Assembly (NCBI RefSeq): GCF_902859735.1
Contig: NZ_CADIJY010000013.1
Coordinates: 62,001-126,000, forward strand
Direction: 5' to 3'
Origin: Achromobacter aegrifaciens
Lineage (GTDB): Bacteria > Pseudomonadota > Gammaproteobacteria > Burkholderiales > Burkholderiaceae_B
DNA length: 64,000 nt
Part shown: positions 37,262-45,511 of the stretch, piece after piece
How positions within the stretch are numbered: position 1 is the first letter of the stretch
Layout: each line of letters starts with the position of its first letter
Position numbers and translations under genes: made by a program
Notes under the pieces: generated by a model
Told to the model about the DNA's origin: nothing
The model's database searches: none
Seen by the model: only the letters and a program-made list of their open reading frames with translations

Positions 37262-38275
37262 ATGAAAGACTCTCGGATCAAGAAAAAAAGATGCGCTGCC
37301 GGCATGCTGGCACTGTCGTGCATGGCGTTGATGCTGGTTGCATATGCGCCGCAAAGCCTGGCAGCGTGCGCCCTGGGAGAAGGCATCGCCCGGAATGTGA
37401 TCAACATCTCCTTGGGCAATATCGTCGTCCCGCCGGAAAAGGGACCGAGCAGGGTAGTGCCGATCGCGGACAGACGATTCCCCATCAGCCACAAAGGCAA
37501 CGCGCTCCTCGTCTGCAAGGATGGAGGGGGAAAGGCGCTAGCGTCCCTGCACAAAGGTACGGTCGTAGACGATACCCACATCTATCGCACCAACATTCCC
37601 GGTATCGGCATACGCATCGGAATGCGACCGGGCGATCACGTCGGAACCTTCTATTTCCCGACGACCTGGTCCCTCTCCGGCACAGGCACGGAGACGACTA
37701 TCGGCAACAAGGGCTGGATTCACGTCCAGCTCTTCAAGATCAGCTCCGACACCGGCAACGGAGCCCTGGAGGAAGGGACTTACGCCACGCTGTACGCGCA
37801 GGACGCGCCAGGGGACTCCCTGAAAGTGATACTCACCGGCAGGACCACGGCCATTGTCACTCCGTCGTGCACCGCCGCTCCCACTCCGCCCGTACAGCTG
37901 GGAAAGGTCTGGAAGAACCTGTTCAGCTCGGTCGGCAGCACAGCAGCCGAACAACGCTTCAACATCAAGCTGAACTGCCGCGAGGCCAAACCCGAACTGA
38001 ACGCTGTCTACCTGCGCATGGACGCAAAACCCCACGCGTCAGGCGCGCCCGGCGTGATCGCCTTGAGCCCCGACGCCAATTCCGCCACCGGCGTCGGCAT
38101 CCAGCTCCTGGACAAGGACCGTCAGCCGGTCAAGTACGGCGACAGCGCCTTGGTCGGCATGTCCAAGGACGGCGTCTATGACGTGCCGTTCCACGTCCGC
38201 TACTACCAGACCGCAAACCAGGTGACGGCCGGCGCGGCGAACGGCACCGCCACCTTCACGCTTGAATACAAATGA
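37262..38275 (+). CDS. fimbrial tip adhesin / minor subunit, operon I
   Basis: A 337-residue exported protein with a signal peptide ending at SLAA (near residue 35). The layout is that of a two-domain tip adhesin. An N-terminal receptor-binding region (residues about 40-195) is unlike common families. A C-terminal pilin domain starts at VTPSCTAAPTPPVQLG and ends ANGTATFTLEYK, the donor-strand motif for the chaperone. Two pilin-domain Cys are visible (TPSCTA and KLNCREA). The ATG at 37262 follows a GAGGA site; an overlapping GTG at 37211 is less likely. The receptor cannot be guessed. Confidence 0.85.
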   Translation: MKDSRIKKKRCAAGMLALSCMALMLVAYAPQSLAACALGEGIARNVINISLGNIVVPPEKGPSRVVPIADRRFPISHKGNALLVCKDGGGKALASLHKGTVVDDTHIYRTNIPGIGIRIGMRPGDHVGTFYFPTTWSLSGTGTETTIGNKGWIHVQLFKISSDTGNGALEEGTYATLYAQDAPGDSLKVILTGRTTAIVTPSCTAAPTPPVQLGKVWKNLFSSVGSTAAEQRFNIKLNCREAKPELNAVYLRMDAKPHASGAPGVIALSPDANSATGVGIQLLDKDRQPVKYGDSALVGMSKDGVYDVPFHVRYYQTANQVTAGAANGTATFTLEYK

Positions 38276-38310
38276 TCTTCCCAGCTTCCACGAACCACAG
38301 GCCATCGATC

Positions 38311-39111
38311 ATGAAAAAGCCCGCATTCAACCACACCGTCCATGTCTGCGTCGAAGCCGTAGAGCCAGCGGCGACGCTAGTCCAAGGGCTGGGCGACCGT
38401 GCCCAGATGGTGTGCCTGACCCAATCCGCGCTCCGCTTGCAGGAACAGCTGGCCGAACCCGGATTGCACTACGTCGTCATGCACGGCAGCGTCGAATGGC
38501 TGGCCGCCATGCTGGGCGCGCGGCGCGGCCCCTACGTCACCGGACTGGTGGTCATGATCACCGCCAACGATTCCTCCAATGCGCGGGCCGAACTGATATG
38601 CGCCGGCGCCGACGCCTGCCTGGCCTCGAACGCGGGCATCGACGAACTGCTGGCGGCGCTGAGCAGCCTGGAACGCCTGTCCTCGGCATTGCGTACTCGC
38701 CTGCAGCGCGAAGCCACCCCCGCCGCCGACGCCCTGGCGCGGCAGCGGCGCGCCTTGACCGGCACAGTCGCGACAGTCCGCGTCACGCCGGTCCGGGAAT
38801 GGGCCCTGATCGAAGCGGAGAAAACGCTTCGCGCGCCTGACAGCGCCGGCAAGATCGCGTTGAGCAACAAGGAATTTGCGCTGCTGTCGTGCCTGCGCGG
38901 GCATGACTTCCAGTACTGCAGCATTGCGGATCTGCACCGCGAAGTGTGGCCGGATGCGGCAAGCCGCCCCATCCACCTGCAACGCGCCATCGTCTCCAGC
39001 GTGGTCGGGCGGCTACGCCGACGGGCGCGCATGGCGGGAATCGAGCTGCCGCTGCGCACGAGCTATGGACAGGGCTACACCTTCGTCCATCCGCTGAACA
39101 ACGCCAACTAG
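38311..39111 (+). CDS. OmpR-type winged-helix regulator with degenerate receiver
   Basis: A 266-residue protein. The N-terminal ~120 residues have the alternating pattern of a receiver (VCVEAVEP, YVVMHGSVEW, GLVVMITAND, GADACLASNAG) but lack the acidic pair and the phospho-acceptor Asp; the equivalent position reads MHG. The C-terminal ~100 residues are an OmpR/ToxR-type winged helix (SNKEFALLSCLRG, LHREVWPD, IVSSVVGRLRRRAR, GQGYTFVHP). It is the last gene of fimbrial operon I, and an ATG at 38272 overlaps the adhesin stop (ATGA), an alternative start. It should act without phosphorylation, perhaps in feedback on fimbrial genes. Confidence 0.8.
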   Translation: MKKPAFNHTVHVCVEAVEPAATLVQGLGDRAQMVCLTQSALRLQEQLAEPGLHYVVMHGSVEWLAAMLGARRGPYVTGLVVMITANDSSNARAELICAGADACLASNAGIDELLAALSSLERLSSALRTRLQREATPAADALARQRRALTGTVATVRVTPVREWALIEAEKTLRAPDSAGKIALSNKEFALLSCLRGHDFQYCSIADLHREVWPDAASRPIHLQRAIVSSVVGRLRRRARMAGIELPLRTSYGQGYTFVHPLNNAN

Positions 39112-39449
39112 CGACAACGCCAATCGCGACGCTGCAATGGCGGCGGTTGGCTCCCGATCAACGCGACCCTGCGCAAATTCGTATTTCTCAGATGCGGAAA
39201 TCGATGTCTTCCGACTAAATTTCCCGCCCCCGCGCCATAAAGTATCCGTACTCGCCGGCCCGCGCAGATTCGAGCGCACAACCGACGGGTACGAGCCGCC
39301 TGGATATCGCCGCATTCGCGGCGTCGGGCCTTACATGAATCCCCAAAAAGATCGCTGCCTTCCGGATGCGCAAGGACCGTCCCGGTCCGACCCGCGCCCG
39401 GGACGGTCTCGATCGCCGCGGGCAAGCCTAGCTTCAAAGGAAATACAAC
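39112..39449 (+). other. intergenic region before fimbrial operon II
   Basis: This is a 338-bp gap of ordinary base composition. No convincing promoter was found. Its notable element is the long GC-rich hairpin at 39375-39408, about 40 bp before the subunit start. Short frames within it lack ribosome sites and look non-coding. Confidence 0.55.
39375..39408 (+). terminator. GC-rich hairpin in the leader of operon II
   Basis: GACCGTCCCGG and CCGGGACGGTC form a perfect 11-bp stem around a 12-nt loop, about 40 bp upstream of the subunit ATG. There is no U-tract. It may stop readthrough from operon I, or fold in the 5' leader and stabilise or attenuate the pilin message. Confidence 0.5.
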
Positions 39450-40010
39450 ATGAAACGCAGTCTCGTCGCCTCTCTCCTGGCCTCCGGAGCCCTGGTCTCC
39501 GTGCTCGCGCCGGTGCCCGCCCACGCGGTTGACGGCGTCATCAACTTCATGGGCGTTATCCGCGCTCCCGGTTGCGACATCAACGGCAACACCCCGGGCC
39601 TGGGCAACACGCAGACAGTGCAGCTGGGCACGCCCACGCCGGAGGAAGTCGGCCTGGGCAATGCCGTCGAAGCCGAGTTCCAGCTGAATCTCGCGGGCGG
39701 AGCAGGCTGCACCGACGGCCGGAAGGTCCGCATCATGTTCGACCCGACCAACGCCACGCCAGCGGGCAACCTGGCGCTGCTGGATGCCGACCGCGCGCCC
39801 AACGTCGAGATCCAGATCCGCAACAACGCGACCGGCAACACCGGCATCATTCCCATTGGCGGTTCGGAAACCACGCCGCAGGTCGCCACGGTCACGGGCA
39901 ATCCGGGGACGGCGGAACTGAAGTACGCCGCCAAGTATGTCGAGGTCGGCGGCGCGGCGGGCGCTGGCTCCGGCGCGTCGAGCATCAAGTATCTGCTGTC
40001 CTACAACTAA
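39450..40010 (+). CDS. major fimbrial subunit, operon II
   Basis: A 186-residue pilin. The signal peptide ends AHA (residue 26), and the mature start is VDGVINFMGVIRAPGCDI. Disulfide Cys residues lie in APGCDIN and GAGCTDG, and the C-terminus is IKYLLSYN, with a penultimate Tyr for chaperone recognition. A Gly/Ala/Ser-rich stretch (GGAAGAGSGAS) just before the last strand is unusual and may be a flexible loop. It has a good AAAGGA ribosome site. It is the first gene of operon II and clearly different in sequence from the operon I subunit, so the two operons make distinct fimbriae. Confidence 0.92.
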   Translation: MKRSLVASLLASGALVSVLAPVPAHAVDGVINFMGVIRAPGCDINGNTPGLGNTQTVQLGTPTPEEVGLGNAVEAEFQLNLAGGAGCTDGRKVRIMFDPTNATPAGNLALLDADRAPNVEIQIRNNATGNTGIIPIGGSETTPQVATVTGNPGTAELKYAAKYVEVGGAAGAGSGASSIKYLLSYN

Positions 40011-40023
40011 GCGCGGGCCGGTC

Positions 40024-40755
40024 ATGGCGTCGATAGCGCGCATCGTTTCATCCCTGGCTGCCGTCTGCGCCATGACCCTGTGTTCCTGGGCTACACCGGT
40101 CCGGGCCGGACTGGTGCTGCAAAGCACGCGCCTGGTCATCTCGCCGGATTCCCGCGACGTGACGCTGGCCATCCGCAACGCGGGCGCCGGTCCCGTGCTG
40201 GCGCAGAGCTGGCTGGACGACGGCAATGCAGACAGGTCGCCGGCGGACATGCGCGTGCCTTTCGTCCTGGCGCCAGCGGTCGTGCGGGTGGACCCGGACA
40301 GCGGCGCGGTGCTGAGGATCTCATACACCCGCGAGCCGCTGCCCGCCGATCGCGAGAGCCTGTTCTATCTCAACGTGTTGGAAACGCCGCCGCGCGATCC
40401 GAACGAAGCCAATGTGCTGATCTTCCAGTTCCGGTCGCGCATCAAGGTTTTCTTCAGGCCAGCCGCGCTGCGTCCTCACGTTCAAGCCGCGCCGGCGCTG
40501 TTGAGCTGGAGGCTGCGCGGACGCGCGCTGGAAGTTACGAACCCGACGCCTTATTACGTCTCCTTCGCCAGCGTCGATCTGGTCGCAGGCGACAAGCGCA
40601 CCGCGCTCGATGGCGGCATGGTCGCGCCATTCGACAAGGCGCGCTTCGAATTGCCGTCCCGCGCGGCCAAACCCGCGGGCCGGGTCTCGGTCGAGTACGA
40701 GGTCATCACCGACTACGGCGGAACCACGAAGACAAAGCAGGCCGTTACCGAGTAA
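40024..40755 (+). CDS. periplasmic pilus-assembly chaperone, operon II (first)
   Basis: A 243-residue PapD-like chaperone. The signal peptide ends VRA (near residue 28), and LVLQSTRLVISPDSRDVTL opens domain 1. The signature PLPADRESLFYLNVLETPP and RSRIKVFFRPAAL follow, then VEYEVITDYGG near the C-terminus. It starts 13 bp after the subunit gene. Operon II has a second chaperone gene after the usher, so this one may serve the major subunit while the other serves the adhesin. There are no unusual residues. Confidence 0.92.
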   Translation: MASIARIVSSLAAVCAMTLCSWATPVRAGLVLQSTRLVISPDSRDVTLAIRNAGAGPVLAQSWLDDGNADRSPADMRVPFVLAPAVVRVDPDSGAVLRISYTREPLPADRESLFYLNVLETPPRDPNEANVLIFQFRSRIKVFFRPAALRPHVQAAPALLSWRLRGRALEVTNPTPYYVSFASVDLVAGDKRTALDGGMVAPFDKARFELPSRAAKPAGRVSVEYEVITDYGGTTKTKQAVTE

Positions 40756-40803
40756 AGGCGCGGCGCAGCTTGCGCCCGCGAACCACAGAGCTGACACGTC
40801 CCG

Positions 40804-43458
40804 ATGGAAAATCTACACGCAAGGGCTTGCCCCCGCTTGCCAGACCCCGCTCGTCCAGCGAATCGGCGCCAGGCGGCGGAAAGGCTCGCATCCGGTCTTG
40901 CCGCCGCGCTGGCGGTCTGGGTCGCTCCCGCACAAGGCAAGCAGGCGTTCTTCGACCCGCAGATGATGTTCCAAGGCGCAGGCGGCACGACCATCGACAC
41001 GAGCCGCTTCGAGCGCGGCAACTTCATGGAGCCCGGCCGGCACAAGCTGGACGTATACGTCAACGGCCAGTGGCGCGGCGTGGAGGAGGTCCCGTTCCGC
41101 CTCCTGGCCGGCAGCGCCAGCGCCACGCCGTGCTATGACAGCGCATTGCTGGCGCGCCTTGGCCTGGACGTCGACAAGGCCGCGCGCGGCGAGGGCATGC
41201 TTGCGCTATCCTCGACCGCAGCCTGCGGCGAGCTGTCGCGCTACGTGCCCGGCGCGCAGGTCAAATTGGAGGTGGCCGAGCAGAAGCTCTATCTCACCGT
41301 GCCCAAGTATTATCTGCGCCTCTCCACGCCCGGCGCCTACGTGGATCCATCGAACTGGGACTTCGGCGTGACGGCGGCGCGGCTGAACTACAACAGCAAC
41401 CTCTTCACCTCTGAAAGCCGCGGCACGCGCACCACGCGTGGCTATGCGGGCCTGAATGCAGGCGTCAACGTGGGCGCATTCCGGCTGCGCCACTACGGCA
41501 GCGCGACCTGGTCGCCGGGCCATGGCGCGAACTATCAGCGCGGCTATACCTATCTGAAGACCGACGTACCGGCGTGGAAGTCGCAGCTGTTGATGGGAGA
41601 AAGCTCCACCGACGGCGACCTGTTCGACTCCGTATCGTTCCGGGGCGTGCAACTGGCCAGCGACGAACGCATGCTGCCCAGCGCGTTGCGTTCCTACACC
41701 CCGGTTGTCCGCGGCACGGCCAACAGCAATGCCCAGGTGTCGGTGTACCAGCGTGGCTACCTCGTCTACGAAACCACCGTGGCGCCCGGCCCCTTCGCGC
41801 TCGAAGACCTGCAGGCGGCGGGATATGGCGGCGACCTGGACGTGCGTATCGTGGAGGCGGACGGCAGCGCGCGCAGCTTCGTCGTGCCCTTCGCCACCAC
41901 CGTCCAACTGCTGCGGCCCGGCACCAGCCGCTACAGCCTGACGGCGGGGCGGGCGATAGATCTGGGCATGGGCAGCAGTTCGCAGTACTTGCTGCAGGGC
42001 ACGTTCAAGCGCGGGCTGGGCGACATGTACACGGGTTACGGCGGTCTCGCTTTCACCCGGCACTATGGTTCCGCGCTGGCCGGCGCCGCGGTGAACACCG
42101 CGCTGGGCGCATTCGCGGCCGACGTCACGCTATCCCGCGCCGAGCTTCCGGACGAAGGCACGCGGACGGGCGCCAGCTACCGCCTGTCGTACAGTAAGAA
42201 CCTGCCCAATAGCGGCACCAACTTTTCGCTCCTGGCCTACCGCTATTCCACCAGCGGCTTCGTGGGCTTGCGCGAGAGCATCGCCCTGCAAGGCGCGCCA
42301 CAGCGCTACCGCTGGTTCGGCGACGTGGGCCGCACGCGCGGACGGCTCGACGCCAACATCAGCCAGCAGCTTGGCGTCAACGGCGGAAACGTCTATCTGT
42401 CGGGGTCGGCCATCCAATACTGGCAAGGCCATGGCAACACCATCAACTTCGCGCTGGGCTACAGCAACCGTTGGCGCGACATTTCCTATTCCTTCGGCGT
42501 GCAGCGCATGCAAAACCTGGCCACCCGAAATTCCTACCGGGGCGGCGGCCGCGACAACTCCACACTGGTCACCGTGAACCTTTCGATTCCCCTGGGCCGG
42601 GCCGAGCGCGGCGCTCCCATGCTCAACAGTTACTACAGCGCCGATTCCCGCGCCGGCGCCAACTTCACCACCTCGGTCGCGGGCTCGATGGGCGAGTCCG
42701 ACCAAGGCACCTATTCGGTATCCGCCTCTCATGCCAGCCGCGAGAACGCCAACTCGGCAAGCGCAAACATCGGCTACCGCCTGCCGCAGTCCTGGGTGGG
42801 AGCGGGTATTTCGCAGGGAGCGGGCTTCCGCCAGGCATCGCTGAACGCGTCGGGCGGCGTGCTTGTCCATGCTGGCGGAGTGACCTTCTCGCAGACGCTG
42901 GGGGAAACGGTCGCGCTGGTACGCGCCGACCACGCGCAAGGCGCGCAGATCGGCTACGGCGGCGACCGCCTGGACGCCCGCGGCTATGGCGTCGTCGCCA
43001 GCCTGAGCCCCTACCAGCTCAACACCGTCGACATCGATCCGCGCGGCATCCCCGACGACGTGGAGCTGCAGGCCAGTTCGCGCAACGTGGCGCCGCGCGC
43101 CGGCGCAGTCGTGCTGCTGTCCTACCCGACCCGTGTGGCCCGGCCGGTACTGATCGATGCCCGCCAGGCCGACGGCGCCGCGCTGCCCTTTGGCGCGGAA
43201 GTGCTGAACGCCGCCGACGGCAAGCCGGTGGGCGCGGTGGGTCAGGGCAGCCGCATCGTCATGCGAGTGGAACAGGATCAAGGCCGCGTCATCGTGCAGT
43301 GGGGACCGGGGCCGCAGCAGCGCTGCGCCATCGACTACGCCCTACCCGAGCGCGCGCGGCAGCGCGCCCGGGGCTACGATGAGCTTTCGCTCACCTGCGC
43401 GCCGATGCCGGCGGACGGCGGCAGGCCCACGGGCCCCGGCCCGCTGGCGCGCCGATGA
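40804..43458 (+). CDS. fimbrial outer-membrane usher, operon II
   Basis: An 884-residue FimD-family usher. A long basic N-terminal segment (residues about 1-30) precedes the hydrophobic signal core (LASGLAAALAVWVAP), so the true start may lie slightly downstream. Domains in order are N-terminal (FDPQMMFQGAGG, GRHKLDVYVNGQWRG), barrel and plug (GESSTDGDLFDSVSFRGVQ, LPSALRSYTPVVRG), and C-terminal (QQRCAIDYALP). The C-terminus extends past the family's usual end by about 30 residues rich in Arg and Pro. The stop overlaps the second chaperone start by 4 bp. Confidence 0.93.
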   Translation: MENLHARACPRLPDPARPANRRQAAERLASGLAAALAVWVAPAQGKQAFFDPQMMFQGAGGTTIDTSRFERGNFMEPGRHKLDVYVNGQWRGVEEVPFRLLAGSASATPCYDSALLARLGLDVDKAARGEGMLALSSTAACGELSRYVPGAQVKLEVAEQKLYLTVPKYYLRLSTPGAYVDPSNWDFGVTAARLNYNSNLFTSESRGTRTTRGYAGLNAGVNVGAFRLRHYGSATWSPGHGANYQRGYTYLKTDVPAWKSQLLMGESSTDGDLFDSVSFRGVQLASDERMLPSALRSYTPVVRGTANSNAQVSVYQRGYLVYETTVAPGPFALEDLQAAGYGGDLDVRIVEADGSARSFVVPFATTVQLLRPGTSRYSLTAGRAIDLGMGSSSQYLLQGTFKRGLGDMYTGYGGLAFTRHYGSALAGAAVNTALGAFAADVTLSRAELPDEGTRTGASYRLSYSKNLPNSGTNFSLLAYRYSTSGFVGLRESIALQGAPQRYRWFGDVGRTRGRLDANISQQLGVNGGNVYLSGSAIQYWQGHGNTINFALGYSNRWRDISYSFGVQRMQNLATRNSYRGGGRDNSTLVTVNLSIPLGRAERGAPMLNSYYSADSRAGANFTTSVAGSMGESDQGTYSVSASHASRENANSASANIGYRLPQSWVGAGISQGAGFRQASLNASGGVLVHAGGVTFSQTLGETVALVRADHAQGAQIGYGGDRLDARGYGVVASLSPYQLNTVDIDPRGIPDDVELQASSRNVAPRAGAVVLLSYPTRVARPVLIDARQADGAALPFGAEVLNAADGKPVGAVGQGSRIVMRVEQDQGRVIVQWGPGPQQRCAIDYALPERARQRARGYDELSLTCAPMPADGGRPTGPGPLARR

Positions 43459-44216
43459 TGGGCCTGCTGCGCGCATGCGCACCGCGCCTGACCGCCGGCC
43501 TGCTGATGGCCTGCATGGCAGCCTGGGCGCATGCGGACCTGACCGTGGTTGGCACACGCTTCATCTATCCAGCGCAAGCCAGGTCGCTGACGATACGCAC
43601 CAGCAACTCGGGGCAGACGCCCATCCTGGTGCAGACCTGGCTGGACCAGGAGCAAGCGCAGGCGCGCACCGATCCCAGCAAGCTGCCCGTCCCTTTCGTG
43701 CTGACGCCCCCGGTCTACCGGCTGGATGCCGGGGAGCGCAAGGCGCTGGAGCTGCGCTACACGGGCGAACCCCTGCCGGGCGACCGCGAATCGGTGTTCT
43801 GGATCAATTTCCTTGAAATCCCTTCGCTGCAGCCGTCGCGCCGCAACCAGTTGCAGTTGTCGTTCCGGCTGCGGATGAAGGTCTTGTTCCGTCCGCCGGC
43901 GCTGCAAGGCGATCCTCGGGAGGCCCCGGCGCAAGTCGCGTGGAAGTACCGGCGCTCTGGAGACGCCGCTGCGCCATGGCAGCTGGAAGCGCACAACCCC
44001 ACCCCTTTCCATGTGTCGCTGGCACGGCTGGAGCTTCCCGCCGCGGCGGGCGTACAGCGCCTGGACGGTTTGACCGTGCCGCCGTACGCCACCTCCCGGT
44101 TCGCGCTACCCGCCAGCCATCAACCCCAGGCGCACGCAAGCACGCTGCGCTACGAGGCCGCCGATGACGCCGGCGACCTGATCCACGGCGCGGCAGCGCT
44201 CGCAGCCGCAAACTGA
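43455..44216 (+). CDS. periplasmic pilus-assembly chaperone, operon II (second)
   Basis: A 253-residue PapD-like chaperone with a signal peptide ending AHA (near residue 27), then DLTVVGTRFIYPAQARSLTI. The signature region is PLPGDRESVFWINFLEIPS with SFRLRMKVLFRPPAL. It overlaps the usher gene by 4 bp and lies just before the adhesin gene. It differs from the first chaperone of this operon throughout, so it is not a recent copy. A dedicated adhesin chaperone is the usual explanation when two occur in one fimbrial operon. Confidence 0.91.
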   Translation: MMGLLRACAPRLTAGLLMACMAAWAHADLTVVGTRFIYPAQARSLTIRTSNSGQTPILVQTWLDQEQAQARTDPSKLPVPFVLTPPVYRLDAGERKALELRYTGEPLPGDRESVFWINFLEIPSLQPSRRNQLQLSFRLRMKVLFRPPALQGDPREAPAQVAWKYRRSGDAAAPWQLEAHNPTPFHVSLARLELPAAAGVQRLDGLTVPPYATSRFALPASHQPQAHASTLRYEAADDAGDLIHGAAALAAAN

Positions 44217-44252
44217 GTCCAAGCCGATCCCGGCATCCAGGAGTACACCCTG

Positions 44253-45443
44253 ATGAGCAAGCTCCCTATCCCCGCGCGCACCCATGCGATCGACAAGCCT
44301 GCACGGGCCGCCCTCCTCCTGCTGGCCGCCGCGATGGCATTGCCGTGCGCCCCGGTTCGCGGCGAACTGGTCATGAACCGCCCTGCCATCCACTGCAGCC
44401 AGTCGAACCAGGCCGGCGGCCCCTGGCGTGAAGTCTCGCCGCTGACCAGCTCCTCGCAGATTGGCGATGTGCTGTTCGAGCGGGGCGCCGGGCTTTTCAA
44501 CAATTTCCAGCTTGGCTCGGGCGTGGGCGCAGGCGTCCTCCACGAATTGGTTGCGGCGGCGCAGTGGGGTCCCAACGCAGGCGTGGCCGCCGACGGCACG
44601 GCGCAGACAAACGTACCCGGCATCGGGCTGCAGGTATCCGTCATGGGCGCGGACGGCGTCGAAAGACGGATCAAACCCGGCGCGCTGCCCGTGGTCATGG
44701 ATAAGCGTCCCGTGTACTACGACACCGCCGGGTCCGCGTCGCAGAAAAACTCCACCGTCACCGAGTACGTCCAGCGCCTGGTACTGACCGACGCCGCGGC
44801 CAACCTGCCCAGCGGTGAACTGAAAGTGACCGGCGTGGACCCCAACATCACGCTGATGCTCTATGCCGTCAACTACCAGCAGGGCGCGGTGGGCTACGGC
44901 GAGGCCATCCAGAACTTTCCCGTCTGGACACCGGGCATTACCGGCGTCTGCGGCAGTCTGCCGTTTTCCTACCAGGGCACCGGCGTCATCGGCATTGGCG
45001 GTGGCACGGGGGTAATCGTCCCCAACAAATGCGAGGTCGGCGCCTACCGGACGATCCCAGTCTCGCTGGGAGACCTGCCCCTCTCGCTCTTCCATACACC
45101 GGGAGCCACCTCGCCAGCCAAGGAATTTTCCATCGTGCTCACCCAATGCAGCGCCTCGGCCAAGCCGACCATTACTTTTGCCGACAAGTACGGCCCCAAC
45201 ACCGATCCCCATGTGCTGAACCTGAAGCCCGGCGCCGAAGCCGCCGAGGGCATAGGCATTGCCATGATCAACGATACCGGCAAAGTCCCGGTCCGCTTCG
45301 GCGCTGCGTATGACATGCAGCGCGTCGGCGACCAGGCCGTGCTGATGCTGCGAGCCCACTATCTCCGCACGGCGCCGGTCGACGGAGCGGTCAAGGCCGG
45401 CATCGCCGATGGCAGCGCGGAGTTCACCTTCGAGTTTCCCTGA
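44253..45443 (+). CDS. fimbrial tip adhesin, operon II
   Basis: A 396-residue exported protein with a long signal region ending near VRGE (residue 38). The N-terminal receptor-binding domain has Cys residues in AIHCSQSN and ITGVCGSLP. The C-terminal pilin domain begins around VIVPNKCEVGAYRTIPVSLG, has a second Cys in LTQCSASAK, and ends GSAEFTFEFP. This is the FimH/MrkD-type architecture. It is the last gene of operon II, followed by a strong hairpin terminator and the convergent tpsA gene. The ligand is unknown. Confidence 0.88.
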   Translation: MSKLPIPARTHAIDKPARAALLLLAAAMALPCAPVRGELVMNRPAIHCSQSNQAGGPWREVSPLTSSSQIGDVLFERGAGLFNNFQLGSGVGAGVLHELVAAAQWGPNAGVAADGTAQTNVPGIGLQVSVMGADGVERRIKPGALPVVMDKRPVYYDTAGSASQKNSTVTEYVQRLVLTDAAANLPSGELKVTGVDPNITLMLYAVNYQQGAVGYGEAIQNFPVWTPGITGVCGSLPFSYQGTGVIGIGGGTGVIVPNKCEVGAYRTIPVSLGDLPLSLFHTPGATSPAKEFSIVLTQCSASAKPTITFADKYGPNTDPHVLNLKPGAEAAEGIGIAMINDTGKVPVRFGAAYDMQRVGDQAVLMLRAHYLRTAPVDGAVKAGIADGSAEFTFEFP

Positions 45444-45462
45444 GGCCAGGGCGCCTCATGCC

Positions 45463-45498
45463 AACAGGGCCACGGACGCGCGCGTCCATGGCCCTGTT
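45463..45498. terminator. bidirectional hairpin between fimbrial operon II and tpsA
   Basis: AACAGGGCCACGGACGCG pairs with the following 18 bases except for one mismatch, giving a long stem in the 68-bp gap between two convergent genes. It lacks a U-tract but probably stops transcription in both directions. Confidence 0.72.
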
Positions 45499-45511
45499 CA
45501 TGCACTGTCGA

